Assembly: GCA_018398585.1 (NCBI GenBank) | Contig: JAGTTD010000011.1 | Span: 12,381,846 to 12,445,845 of the forward strand | Reading direction: 5' to 3' | Length of the DNA: 64,000 nt | From: Simmondsia chinensis | Taxonomy: Eukaryota; Streptophyta; Magnoliopsida; Caryophyllales; Simmondsiaceae | Shown here: piece after piece, positions 47,804-59,517 of the stretch | Numbering within the stretch: position 1 is the stretch's first letter | Layout: every line of letters begins with the position of its first letter | The notes under the pieces: generated by a model | Databases searched by the model: none | The model's input: only the letters and a program-made list of their open reading frames with translations | What the model was told of the DNA's origin: nothing | Made by a program: the position numbers and the translations under genes

Positions 47804-48779
47804 TTGACATGTTTATAAATGAATAAACTAGCATTTAATGAAAGAAGTTACCCATATAACTAAATAGGTAAAATGCAGGTTATCTGTTTAATAACTGGGT
47901 CCGGTAAAAGTTTAGAGTTCCTAACCCATTTGATGGAGATTTAGCTCAAATTGGATCCAACTATCTAAGAGAAGAAATTCAGCGACATGGTGAGAGAGTG
48001 ACGTTGGCAAACATGTTGAATTGGCAAGATGGCTTGGTAGCTGTGGAGGCATGAAAGGGTGCATGGAAGAGCTTTCATATGGCTTAATCCTAATGAGCAG
48101 CCATTAGAAACCAGATTTGCCCTTTTTGAATAAATAAGCATTTCTTGAAGTAAGCTACCAAGTTGGTGCCTTAAACTAATATATATCATGAAAAACAAAC
48201 AATCCCATTCAAGCTCTCCTATTGGACCACCAAGAAAACAGCGCCTAGGGAGGCATCTCATTGGACCATTTTGAAATAACAGTGTTCTTTTGTTCCTTCA
48301 ACACCTAGGCTACTACTTACACACCATTTCAGTCATGCATTTTTCCCCCTTAGCCTAAGTTTTGATTACTTTTGATTAAACTATATAATCAAGCCCATTA
48401 TTTTACATTTTTGTATGTTCACTTTTTTTGGCTATAAATACAAGCCAGGGTACTTGTAATTCTCATCAAGTTGAAAGAAGTGAACACAAACCGAGAACTT
48501 TCTCTTTAAACCTATATCACTTGGTTTTGCCTTGTGTGGTGGTTTCTTGGCTTTGTATCCTTTGTGGTGGTCACTTAGCTTGCATTCATATTGGTGGTAG
48601 ACCTTAGTGATCAGAATAGCTAAGGTGATGGGTGCTTATCCTTAGGTGGTTTGACACATATCCTTAGGTATTTTTGGTAAGTCAACTATAAATTAAAAAC
48701 CGAACAAAGCCAAAAGGCTGAACAAACTAGAAAAGCAAAACAAATGCCAAAAGGTCATACATCATCTAATGCTCAATCC
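47804..48779. other. Intergenic; LTR-like fragment
   Basis: At about 48280-48660 is a TATA box (tataaata 48433-48440) followed by tcttgg..gtggtgg repeats, like the U3-R part of another LTR. The ends are not found. Confidence 0.45.
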
Positions 48780-49155
48780 CCATATCCGAAGAAGCTAAGA
48801 ATGACAATGCGCATCATGGAGCATAGGTGCAGTAATAAGGACTGCGGATCAATCCAGTAATCTCCTCAAGCACTACTGAAGAAGGCCTAGACTGAGATCG
48901 TTGAATCCTCAGGTTACACTCATATTAGAGGACATAAACAGTCATAGAGAAGTGAAGGCGGGCTAAAATATGATCAATCCCGAACCCATGGAGCCATTGA
49001 GCATCCCAAGTAACTAGCTCACACCAAGGAAGCGTGGGCCAAGCAATGGATGTGAGTGAAGCAACCTTAGTCCAAACAAAAGCCGAGAAGGTGCAAGTGA
49101 AGAAAAGATGGCTATGCGACTCATCAGCAGAACTAGACAACACACGTGAAGCCTG
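48780..49155 (-). mobile_element. LINE zf-RVT fragment cut by an LTR
   Basis: The minus strand encodes SSADESHSHLFFTCTFSAFVW and downstream linker. This is the plant LINE zinc finger with its first cysteine pair removed by the LTR that begins at 49156. Confidence 0.72.
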
Positions 49156-50575
49156 TGTTGGGAACATATTTCAAAAAAAATTCACGAATTGACTAGATTG
49201 GGCCCGGCGGAAAACCAATATAAAATTCTTAATTTTAAAAATAAAGCCTTGATCTAATTAAACTATTTAATTAGACCAAGATCGGGCAAGCGGGATCCTT
49301 TGAGGCACTGAGACTGTTGTTGTTGTTGTAATTAAATCAAGATCCTACTCTATTAGGTTCATAATATGACAATCGAAAAATATCGAATAAAACAAGTATG
49401 AAAAAAGCATGTAGAATAAATAAAATAAAGGAAAACAAATTAAGTATCAAATGATTAATTTAGATATACCTGGAGCTTGATCCCAACTCCGACTTGAAGA
49501 TCTAAAATATAGAAGAAGAATTGTCGACACTTCAAGGTCTTCTTCAGAACAACCTCTTCTAACACCGAGAATGTGAGCTCCCAAAAATATTTATTTTAGA
49601 AAAAATTTTGGAACAAAATTTTTCTCTTTTAATCTTTCCGAAAAATAATTTTTCAGAAAAATTATGCAAGACAATAATTTAGAAAACCTTTAAAATAATT
49701 TTAGGGTTTTCGTCGTGGAAGAAAACCAGTTTCCAAAACCCTCAACCATAATTGTTCACGGCTCTCACACACATGCCAAACAATAATTTTTCACGATATA
49801 ATTTATTGTATTAAATATTCATCTCATGAATATTTATTTATCATAAAAAATTTATTTATCTCATAAATAAATAATTCATCTCATGAACAAATAATCCATC
49901 TCATGAATGCTTTTTTAAATATTTTGCAGCAGTGCGTAAGTTGAGGCTTGTGGAGAGACCTTAGGGAAAATCTAACTCTAGCTCCAAATGGGTCAAATCT
50001 GATTATCATCTCATGATAACAATTGTTTACCATTTAGTAAAATTTAATTCCACTAAATAAGTTTTATTACACTCTAGAATTAAATATATTCACTCAAGAA
50101 TTTTTCAAATAAATATTATTACGACAATTAACTCCTTTAGTAGATATCCGTGAGCACAAATAACTTTAGTTGTTACTATCATTACTTTTCTCACATCTTT
50201 CGCCGTAGTTCTCAACTTGCCCTTCTCAAACAATTCAATAATACAAAAATAATTTCCACATTAATTCCAAATGACAAACATACGGAATACTTCAGCCAAA
50301 GATTTTGGAACATGTTAGTATATTCATAAATCAACTGAGGGGACATCTTTACCTCATTAGAAACTATAGATTCTATGTAAAACAACTGTTCCCGCCACAC
50401 TTCATGCCGGTACCCAACATATGTAAGATTCAAGTCAACGCATTTTGACTAATCTTTTTGGTACATCAAAGCAACAAACAATCCATACACCAATTCAGAC
50501 TGTTTCTTAGATTTAGAGTCATTATCTTGCAGATTTAATTATTTTTGATAGTAGTTAAAGAAACAACTCCGTGTT
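49156..50575 (-). repeat. LTR of the E5 family, minus, first part (E6)
   Basis: In minus orientation it ends ...tatgttcccaaca at 49156 and aligns with 45813-47798 and 54716-57548. It contains a 46-bp SINE tail at 49284-49329. It is interrupted at 50575 by E7 and resumes at 54639. Confidence 0.82.
49284..49329 (-). mobile_element. 46-bp SINE tail with 15-bp target duplication
   Basis: Read on the plus strand, gggatcctttgaggcactga and (ttg)4 match the 3' end of the 5S-SINE family in its sense orientation. The flanks aattagaccaagatc (49269-49283) and aattaaatcaagatc (49330-49344) agree at 13 of 15 positions. It is an extreme 5' truncation. The element sense strand is the plus strand; the host LTR is minus. 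Confidence 0.78.
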
Positions 50576-51017
50576 TGTCATGATTCTACAAGTAGGGGCT
50601 TATGGATTAAGTACTAATAAGTCCTTGAGTTGTAATAATCTAGGATAATTAGTATCTTCTCTAGCTATTGTTAATCTTCTCTAGTTCATATGTATGGTGG
50701 TTGTTAGTAAGAGGAGTCAAGGCTAGTCAAGATGGGCGGCTAAGTCCTAAGTCGGTTAGCTTAGGGTGTCTTTATGTAATGTATCTAGTTAACCACCATT
50801 AGTTTGAGTATTGTATAAGTATTAGGTGATTCTCTTGTAATTACTCATATTGATGAATGATAATGATCTAATTCTTCTTCTCTCATCCCTAACTTTCTCT
50901 ACTTCTCAATTCTCAATTCTCTAATTCTCATCTTCAATCTCTAATTCTCTTCTTATCTCCACTCTAATTATACATCTATCTTAGGTTATCATTCAAGATT
51001 GTTTTTAAATCATAACA
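50576..51017 (+). repeat. 5' LTR of RRM-bearing element E7
   Basis: 442 bp, tgtcatgattctac...ataaca. It matches 54209-54638 with few changes, so insertion is relatively recent compared with its neighbours. Confidence 0.9.
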
Positions 51018-51019
51018 AT

Positions 51020-51034
51020 TGGTATCAGAGCTTA
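51020..51034 (+). other. Primer-binding site, initiator tRNA-Met type (E7)
   Basis: tggtatcagagctta, with a perfect core, lies 2 bp after the LTR. Confidence 0.88.
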
Positions 51035-51696
51035 TTGTTTTGCTTCCAATTGAGTTGAATTGCATTCAATTTGATTGAATTAGCATCAGATCAAGCTTAA
51101 TTGATATCTATCTCATTTTCTTGTATCACATGTACTCAAGATTTCAGAGTGTGTGAGTTTTGTGGCCTGCACTTGCTGAACTTGTGATCGGTTAGTCTTG
51201 ATCTTGTGATCGATGTTTCTTAATTCATTGATCTTCAATTAGTTAGCTAAAGTGCACTCAAGCTTGCTGTTATTGCGATCATATAGCCGAACTATTAAGA
51301 TCTGGTACAAGTTCTTCGATCCAGCTAAAAATTGCATTGATCTAGCGGAATTTATATTTGAACTCGCTAAAATTAACCTCAAATCAAACTTTGGTAGTTC
51401 ATTCTAGATGAAATTTCTCTCAATTTAGTTGAATTGAGCTGAATTGTGTTAGATTGCTTCTTTGTCTGTAAAGTTCCTGAAGTTGTTGAATTGTGTTGAA
51501 CAGAAATAGATGTTGATGCATTCACTAATTCAATTTAGAACATTGAAGGGTAATGTAAATCGAGCTGTATTGGTGCCAATTCTGCGGTTCAGATTGAATT
51601 GATCAAGAATTCAATTCAAAAGCTTGCTCTTAATGCAATCTTATAGTTGACTCTTGTGATCTTGTGAGGAGTTTGACAAAAAAAAAATGTCACAAT

Positions 51697-52176
51697 ATGC
51701 AATTCCGCACTACTTTAAGCAAAACTTCGGCTCGAGTTAAACCTTCCAACGATGCTAAACTTTTGATCAATGTCTTGAAGCCTCTTAGCCATATAGATGA
51801 GGATATTCTTTACCAAGTATTTTGGTCTTATGGTCCTCTTGAAAGTATCAAGGTGGTGTCAACTTCCATTATTGAGGTTACTGCTCATATTAGCTATTAT
51901 ACGACAAGGAGTGTCGACTTAGCCTTCTATTCATTATACGGGAGAAACATACACGATGAATGTTGTGTTTTAGACATAAACTACCTCAAGGTGTGTAATG
52001 ATATGGAAGGGGAGCTTGAGGTGATAGGACCTACTAATTGTCAAGCTAAGGAGGAACTGAATGTTACTTGGAGAGTTAATCAGCACTCGCAGCAGAGAAT
52101 TGAGCAAGAATTTGAGCAAAACGTGGCTGGTAGTGCTGGAATCAGCTTGAATTTGGAAGCTGTAGCAGCACATTAG
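51697..52176 (+). pseudogene. RRM protein (PTB-like) encoded by LTR element E7
   Basis: About 160 codons from ATG 51697 to TAG 52174. The stretch at about 51754-51990 has an RRM pattern: KLLINVLKPL (beta 1), DEDILYQVFWSYG (helix 1), ESIKVVS (beta 2), AHISYYT (beta 3), SVDLAFYSLYGRNI (helix 2) and CCVLDINYL (beta 4). The order and the GRNI.D.CC.LDI signature resemble the second RRM of plant polypyrimidine-tract-binding proteins. A Q/E-rich tail continues in the same frame past stops at 52174, 52314 and 52462. It lies where gag would normally be. No capsid or zinc knuckle was recognised. A poly-A run (51680-51688) precedes the start and may have shifted an upstream ATG out of frame. Confidence 0.72.
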
Positions 52177-52485
52177 ATGAATGATGCAACATTGCACTCA
52201 GTGGATCGGGGAGAATTGGTACAGCAGCAACATGATTTGAAAATTCAAGATGAGATTGAGGTAGCAGCAGTACATCGTGTACTCGATCCTTCAGCAATCG
52301 AATTAATACTGATTTAGCCACAAGGCTTACAAAATCAAGATAAGTTTGATCAAGCAATATATCAACCTATTGTACTTGAATATCCTTTGGTGCAATCAAA
52401 TGTTGCAGTGGTGGAATCAAGAGTTGATATGGAAACTCAGCTCAAGGAAGTGATTGAGCCTTGAAGGAAGCAAGATCAACAGCAT

Positions 52486-53200
52486 ATGGTGAAGGTAGAG
52501 CTTCTAATTGTTGCAGTAGAGAAAGTGCAAGTGTCCATTGAAGTTTTGAGCATCAAGAAATTATGGTTAAAGCTGACATTGCATCAAAGTTCTGAGATCC
52601 AATTGGTCCTTCACTTAAGTTCACAAGAAGTGCTTTTCAAGCAAGAAATTAAGAGCATGGATCAAGCCAATCTTGGTATATAAGGGAAGACCTCTAGATT
52701 TTCTTCGTCTTAAGTCAAATAAAGTGATTCTTGAAAAATTTTTCATGTTCAAGAATATGAAGTTGAAGCAGCCTAAGGTGGTGTTTATGTCAATTGATAG
52801 ACTTGGGGCTTATTCATGGATCAAAAGGACAATGAAATTAGCCAGGAAGAGGTGGAATTCAATGAGCAATGATGCAAAATTAGTAAGAAGTAAAGCTAAT
52901 ACTGCAGCAGTGCAAGCAAACTTAACTGAGAAGTGGTCTGGTCTTGTTCTAGTGCAAGGAGATGTTCCAATTCAGCTGAGAATTGGGCTAGATCAAGTCC
53001 AATGGTGGGCTCAATTGAGTGGAGCTAATGTTTATTCTACTATGAATACTAACAATAGGCCACCTGATCCAAGGATAATGGAGCAAATTGTCAAATTCAG
53101 CAGGAAATTCAACAGCGCAGTGGTGTTGGTAAAGAACTTTGCTGAGCAACCTCACTTTTGGAGCCAAGGGAGTGGAATAATTCAGTCCAAAAATAGCTAG
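52486..53200 (+). pseudogene. Unrecognised second coding region of E7
   Basis: Two open stretches in adjacent frames (52486-52683 and 52673-53200) probably formed one reading frame with the RRM region. The second contains KRTMKLARKRWNSM, RIGLDQVQWWAQ and RKFNSAVVLVKNF, rich in basic and aromatic residues. I recognise no protease, polymerase or integrase motif. Function unknown. The same composition on both sides suggests a single host-derived or gag-like protein. Confidence 0.5.
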
Positions 53201-54194
53201 AAGGTGGAGTATAAGGAGAGGAAGTTCCAAAGGATAGGATATAGGAGCAATCCAGGGACAATCTTTGGATTTTGTGATGAGCCAAGCTAATTTTGATGGC
53301 TTCTAGCACTGAATTAGCAAGGAAGTTGGAACAAGTGTTAGATGCTTGTGTTAGTCAGGCTATGACTAAAGGGAATCTTCTTAGATTATAAGCCAATGTA
53401 AGGCCACCGAAATCCTTAGAACCTATATTTCAACTGCAAGAGTATGTTTAAGGCAAAGCAACAAGTTTACCTTAGAAGCAGTAAGCTAATTTTGGAAAGG
53501 ATTGTAATGGGCATTGTCACTTAAGTGTAGCTCAAGATTACTTACAAGTTGAGGGAATTGCTCAGCCTGATAGCAATCACCAAAACGCTACTATTGAGAC
53601 ATTCAGCGTAAGATCAAGAGTTTGGTAAGGAGCATAAGGAGGTTGCAGTTGAGAAATGGGCTCAAAGCTTGAATTATGAAGCTGTGAATTTTTGTCCAGT
53701 TGGTAGTATCAAGCAAGGGGCTAGGATAGAATCGGTTTGGGAAGCTGGCAAAGTTGATCAATCTATCAATTCAGATATTGGTGTAGCAAGTTGGAAAGCT
53801 TTAAAGTGAAAGATGAAGAATAGCATTCATGTCATGATCATGGGACTTCATGTTGGCATCAAGCACGCTAGAGATTTCTTTCTGAAACCTTGCAAATGGG
53901 AGGACATTTGGAAGTTGTTTACTCGTATTGCTGCAGCCATGGACACGGTGCAGATACGTAGAGCTTCTTGAGTGAAGATCATATGCTTAAGCAAGGGATA
54001 AGGCAACAGGTTATTGGGTTTTCGAGGAATTTTTCAAGCTGTATCATCAATTCCAATGCTTAAGCAACTCGATTTCCAGTGTACATAGCTTAGGTGTACT
54101 GCAATACGAGCAATATGCAGTTGCAATTTTTAGTATGAGTAGGGAATTTTCCAGTATCAATGCTCTATTTGGGTTCGTGGGTCAAGAATCTTTC
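53201..54194 (+). other. E7 3' internal region, no clear coding
   Basis: Frames are short and broken. No pol motifs were found. It ends in the polypurine tract. Confidence 0.6.
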
Positions 54195-54208
54195 AAAGGG
54201 GGGAGTAT
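54195..54208 (+). other. Polypurine tract of E7
   Basis: aaaggggggagtat lies immediately before the 3' LTR. Confidence 0.85.
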
Positions 54209-54638
54209 TGTAATGATTCTACAAGCAGGGGCTTATGGATTAAGTACTAATAAGTCCTTGAGTTGTAATAATCTAGGATAATTAGTATCTTCTCTAGCTA
54301 TTGTTAGTCTTCTTTAGTTAATATGTATGGTTGTTGTTAGTGAGAGGAGTCAAAATTGGCGGCTAGGTCCTAAGTTAGTTAGCTTAGGGTGTCTATGTGT
54401 AATGTATCTAGTTAACCGCCATTAGTTTGAGTATTGTATAAGTATTAGGTGATTCTCTTGTAATCACTCATATTGAAGAATGATAATGATCTAATTCTTC
54501 TTTTCTCAACCCTAACTCTCTCTACTTCTCTTCTCAATTCTCTAATTCTCATCTTAAATCTCTAATTCTCTTCTCATCTCCATTCTAATTCTACATCTAT
54601 CCTAGGTTATGATCAAAGATCGTTCTTAAATCATAACA
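54209..54638 (+). repeat. 3' LTR of E7
   Basis: 430 bp, tgtaatgattctac...ataaca. Beyond it the interrupted E6 LTR resumes (gcgtcccaatc...). A clean 5-bp target duplication could not be shown (gtgtt against gcgtc). Confidence 0.9.
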
Positions 54639-54690
54639 GCGTCCCAATCTTATTAACAACACCAATATAATACTCTTGGATCCTTTTGTT
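54639..54690 (-). repeat. E6 LTR, second part
   Basis: cccaatcttattaacaacac and what follows is the reverse complement of the E8 LTR around 55040-55080. It proves that E7 landed inside E6. It is then truncated. Confidence 0.75.
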
Positions 54691-54715
54691 TTTCTTGCGA
54701 CATTCGAGATGAAAT

Positions 54716-55487
54716 TGTTGGAATTGGTGTCCTATTAAAACCAATTAGTTAATTTTAAATATTAAATAAATAAAATTGCTTTATTTATTTATTTTCTACT
54801 TATGTTTTACAAGTCAAACATGCGTGTGATTGTTTTCTAAAATGTTCTATAAGATGGACATAGTCCAAGATGACATGTCAAGTTTGGTTTAAGTGGCTAA
54901 TAAGATTTAACTACAGTAGACTTAGACCAAACTAATGATATGTTGTCAAAATATGTTCATAGTCAGTGATAAGTTCGGATAACTTGTTTGATAAGACTAT
55001 AATATGATGATTTTGATGACTTGTCTTGGCCATGTGAATAGTGATCCAAGGGTATTATGTTGGTGTTGTCAATAAGATTGGAACACTCAGCAGTACCATC
55101 TGAATTAGTTGTTTCTTTAATTGCTATCAGAAATAATTAATTCTATGAGACGATTACTCTAAGTTAAGGAAAAAGTTTGAACTCGTGCATGAATTGTTCA
55201 TTGCTTTGATGTGCCAAAAGGACTAGTCAAAGTACATTGACTTGAATCTTATGTACGTTGGGTAATGACATGAAGTGTGGCGGGAAAAGTTGTTTTATGC
55301 AGATTCTATAGTCTCCAAAAGATGTCCCTTCAGTTGATCCGCAAATATATGAACACATTCTGGAATCTTGGGCCACAGTATTCCATACATTTTACATTTG
55401 GAATTAATACAAAAATTATTTCTGTATTATTGAGTTGTTCAAGAAGGGCGAGTCGGGAACTATGGCGAGAGATGTGGGAAAAGTAAC
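54716..55487 (+). repeat. LTR of the E5 family, plus, first part (E8)
   Basis: It begins tgttggaattggtgtcc and matches 45813 onward. It is split after aaagtaac by a LINE and resumes at 57346. Confidence 0.82.
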
Positions 55488-57345
55488 TTTTTTTTTTGGT
55501 AAGTTAGCATTTTTATTTTTTATTACCAAAAAGAGCAAAGTACAAGAGTACAGGGGCATTCCCCTAACAAGTCCAACAGCCTACATGTCAGGCGGGACGA
55601 AACAAAGCGGAAAAACCCACACAGAAGCAAGCCAAAGAGGCAAACGAGGCAAGAAAAACCTAAGAGAAAGAAGAAACTCCTACAAATAAAATACAAAGGG
55701 AAAAGAAAAAAAGGAAAAAAAGGAAAAAAAAAGAAAAAGGAAAGAAAGGGGAGATCAGTCCCCAAGAGAGGCAGCAACAACAACGACCTTAGCAGCTGCA
55801 TGAGTCATCCGACGCTCAGCTTTCCTCGAGCGACGAGTGGGGGCAGCGGTCCACCCAGTGTCCGAAGAAACAACGGTAGAAGAGGGTGAATGCATCACAA
55901 CACTAGCACCTCGGGGGAGAGAAGCAGCACTCGGAACACTAGCCTCGCAGTTCAGAGAACACTGTATAGCCGTAGTCAAAATTCTCGAGTCATGAGAAAC
56001 CATAGAGAAACCGAAGAGACACAAAAGTCAGAAAGCCCCGGAGGAACTAATCGACCACGCAGACGACCAGAAGTGGTAGCAGGGTGAGACTTAGAAGAGG
56101 ACCTCCAAGAGCCCGGGGAGTCCGAGAGCCCGAGAAAAGAAACAGCATCCAAAGTGTCCAAATCAAGGGGTTGAGAACCCCTCAGAGCAGAAGGATCCAA
56201 GCCAAAGTGCCCCAAATCACAAGAACGGTCTACATCCAAAGTAGAGGGAGCCGAAGGTTGCGAACCCGAACTTTTTGATGCCAAACGACCTCGGAAGGAA
56301 CCTGGTACAGTAACAACGGCCCGGGAAACGGAAGCAGGGATTCGGTTGGGCTGGAAGCACCACGGCCTCCAGCCCAACAGGGGACCCGGGTGGGCCGGCG
56401 CCACCCGGGCCCAAGCGTCCAGCAGGGGCCCATGCGTCTCCTGCTACGGGGCTAGGCCTTCCGGGCCCACAGGTGCTGGGGACCGTGTGTCCCCAGCAGG
56501 AGGCTCAGGCCTAGCAGCACGCTGGGCCATTGAAAGGGGTGAGGACCCCTTTGTTTGGGGCAAGTTTTTTGGGCTTTGCGGCCCAACTTCATTAGGTGAG
56601 GCATGGGTAATATTTTCCAGCCCAACACCCAGCGGTTCTATCTCGTTAACCTCAATATTTTTTCCGAGCCCACGATCCATTCTCAATTTACGTTGCCGAC
56701 CTCGGGGACGAATTTTTGCACCATAAACGATCTCAATCGGAGGAAGGGGAGAAGAGTCCGGACAAGAGTGACCAAAAGTCGAGCACTTAGAGCATATAGG
56801 GGGCAAAACTTCATACTTGAATGTGATCGGGATGCGAAGATCCTCAAAGTGAACCTCCATATTACTAGGAAGCGGTTTCCGAGCATCAATGTCCACGCAT
56901 ACGTGAGCATATTGAATGGAGGTCCCATCGAGAGTCGGTTGATCCATATAGAGGGGGCGACCCACCCCACTAGCAATCGAGCTCAAGGCCTTACTCGTCC
57001 ATAAAGGTGCATGGAGTCCATGTATTTGGACCCAAATCGAAAGGGTTGAGGGTTCAACCCAAGGTGTAACGTCATCCAGGAACCAGTGATGTAAGGCTAA
57101 ATAACGGCCCTTAAAGTGCCAAGGGCCACCTTGGAGAACTCTATGGGCGTCATCATAAGAGTGAAAGCGAAAAAAATAGCCCGTTTTGGATGGAATAACA
57201 CATTCAAGACCTTTAGAGCCCCAAAGAGAAAAGGCAATAGCGGTACAACACGAGAGTGCAGCTCACCCCCCGATAAAACGACCCGTGAGGCAACGACTCC
57301 ATTTGGAAAATCCCGGGGCAACATCATCACGAGATGCGGTTGCAA
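55488..57345 (-). mobile_element. ORF1-only LINE (no ORF2) inserted in E8
   Basis: On the minus strand its 3' end is a poly-A (ten T at 55488-55497 on plus) preceded by a ttggtaataaaa-type LINE tail. Upstream is a GC-rich protein with a DUF4283/zinc-knuckle layout (57000-55755). It is directly followed by about 250 bp of 3' UTR with no endonuclease or reverse transcriptase. About 30 bp of the E8 LTR is missing at the site and no clear target duplication is seen. Confidence 0.7.
55755..57100 (-). pseudogene. LINE ORF1 protein, frameshifted
   Basis: The open part at 56986-56444 reads SSIASGVGRPLYMD, ARKPLPSNMEVHFED and YEVLPPICSKCSTFGHSC. This is the C-terminal part of a DUF4283 domain plus a CCHC-type knuckle, as in ORF1 of plant L1 elements. 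A proline/serine-rich tail continues in other frames to a stop at 55755, so at least two frameshifts exist. N-terminal DUF4283 sequence upstream of 56986 is degenerate. It would bind LINE RNA if intact. Confidence 0.7.
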
Positions 57346-57548
57346 CGAATATCTACTAGAGGGGTTAATTGACGTAATAAAAGTTATTTGGGAAATTCTT
57401 GAATGAATATATTTAATTCTAGAGTGCAGTAAAAATTATTTAGTGCAATTAAGTTTTACTAAATGGTAATTAATTATTATCATGAGATGATAATTAGATT
57501 TGACCCATTTGGAGCTAGAGTTGGATTATTCCTGAGGTCCTTGATATG
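57346..57548 (+). repeat. E8 LTR, second part
   Basis: gaatatctactagaggggtt...cctgaggtcc matches E5 at 46650-46830 and E6 in reverse. The rest of the LTR is missing beyond 57548. Confidence 0.78.
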
Positions 57549-57839
57549 TCTAATTTAGTAAATAATTATTCATATCATTTAGGTTCATTTTCAAACCATT
57601 TTACATCAAACTTTTATCGCTTCTACTCGCTTCTGCTCTTTCTATCATTAATTCCTTGCAAAGACATTCATTTTATGCTAAATCTTGTTAGGTTTTATCA
57701 TCAACATCAACAAGTGAATGCAAGATACATCAAACAAAAGCAAAAAATGGGCTAAACACATCATTTTACACGACTAAGGCAAGGATGAACAACAAACATG
57801 TACAATTTGTTACAAATTGCAAATTTGGGCAGCAAAATG

Positions 57840-58045
57840 GACAAATCAAGAGCAAGGATGCATTGTACACTTCAAGAACATGTTCAAGATGATGTAAGGA
57901 CTGAATTTCAGCAGTGGAAAGATGAAAAAAATTGAAAAAAATAGACAAATCAAGAGCAAGGATGCATTGTACACTTCAAAAACATATTCAAGATGATGTA
58001 AGGATTGAATTTGGGCGGTGGAAAGATGAAAAAACTGAAAAAAAT
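57840..58045. repeat. Two-copy tandem repeat, about 103-bp unit
   Basis: Both units run from gacaaatcaagagcaaggat to gaaaaaa.tgaaaaaaat with few changes. Confidence 0.88.
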
Positions 58046-59009
58046 CAGTAAAATGAATCAAGTTGCAAGGCATGGGCAGCAAAGGGGTGCAATGGGAGTG
58101 AACTTGATGTAATTTTTTATTTTTTAATTTGTAACCTCAAACACTATAAATAGGAGTGTTTGAGAGGTCTTTAGGCATCAATTCATCCAAAAAAACTCAA
58201 AACAAAGTAGTAGAAACATCGGTAAACTGTGAGGAGAGGAAAGAAAGAAGGAAAGAATAGTTTGGTTCGTAATTTTACATTTTAAGTTCTTTTCTATCCT
58301 TTTCTTCTTTAAGTTCATGAATTTTGTCTTAGTTTTGCTTTATATTATGTCTACTATGAACTAATTTTGTCTGTTCAAGTAATATACGCTCTTTTCTAAT
58401 TCAATGTATTCAAAGTTTTTTTATTGCACTGTTTGAGTGTTTATCATGTTCTTCATGAGTTTTGAATACTTGATCACCATTCAAAGCCTATTATGATTCA
58501 TAATGAGTCTGAGAAGAGATTTACGATGAATGTTAAAAAGATAAAAGTAACAAATTGAGCGAATGCAAGAGATATATTACCGCGATTTGTGTGGTCTTAG
58601 ATGAAAACCCTCGATCTTTAAAACTCTTTTAGAGATTGATGCATTAATATGTAAAAGAGCATGCTCAATGTTGCTTGAGAGAGAATGTTTAGTAAATTAG
58701 AGTTTTCGACCATCAATACGTAATAACAACTTGAATATCGAGAATAGATAGGCATATTGATGCAGCTAGGTAAAATTGGATGGCTTGAATCTTATGAACT
58801 GATATGCCTTATATTTACATATTTTGTTCTTCATTCTAGCGAAATATTTGGCTTTTACATGTGTATTTTTATTGTCATCTGGATACATTTAGGCTTGGAA
58901 TACAATGGAGCGAATAAAGGTGGAAAAACTGAAAAGTCAAGCATAATCAATGCATATCTGAAGATTACTTTGAAAAACCCGACCACGTCTAGAAAAGAAT
59001 GACCACTCG

Positions 59010-59011
<2 letters not shown>

Positions 59012-59060
<49 letters not shown>
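59012..59060. repeat. (TA)n microsatellite
   Basis: About 24 uninterrupted TA units. Confidence 0.92.
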
Positions 59061-59062
<2 letters not shown>

Positions 59063-59517
59063 GAAGAAGCACGCACTGGAGGCTGAACACAAACGATGTT
59101 GCCCATTTTAAATATCGAAATTGACCTAATTTAGGCATCTTTTGCCACGCTTCCTTTCCTCCTCTCCTTCCCGAAGCTGCTGCGAGATCTAAAGGGTTCT
59201 CAAACGCCGAAGCACAGGTGGTCAGAGTGCTGGAAGAATCAAAGCAAGGATCAACGTCAACGCCCATTGAGGGAGTCTTCAAGTCCTTAGTTTTTATTCA
59301 TTATTTTTATCTTTGCTAGATCTGAATGATGTGTAAAACTCCTATGGAGAAGTATACTTATAGTTTAGGGATGAAGGGCGGGTAGCCGCCCATATCTCGG
59401 ATTTACATTATGCTTTTGATAATGGATTTATGTTATGTTATATACGCACCTTTGTGGGGAATTTATGATTGTGTTTGGTGTTTCTTTGTGTGTGCTTGTA
59501 GCCATATTGAGATCTCC

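Larger units (their letters stand above)
57549..59517. other. Intergenic with LTR-like promoter and tandem repeats
   Basis: A TATA box (tataaata, 58145-58152) is followed by a cttcaaactc-type leader and looks like the promoter of an unclassified LTR. A two-copy tandem repeat lies at 57840-58045 and a (TA)n tract at 59012-59060. No gene was found. Confidence 0.5.
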
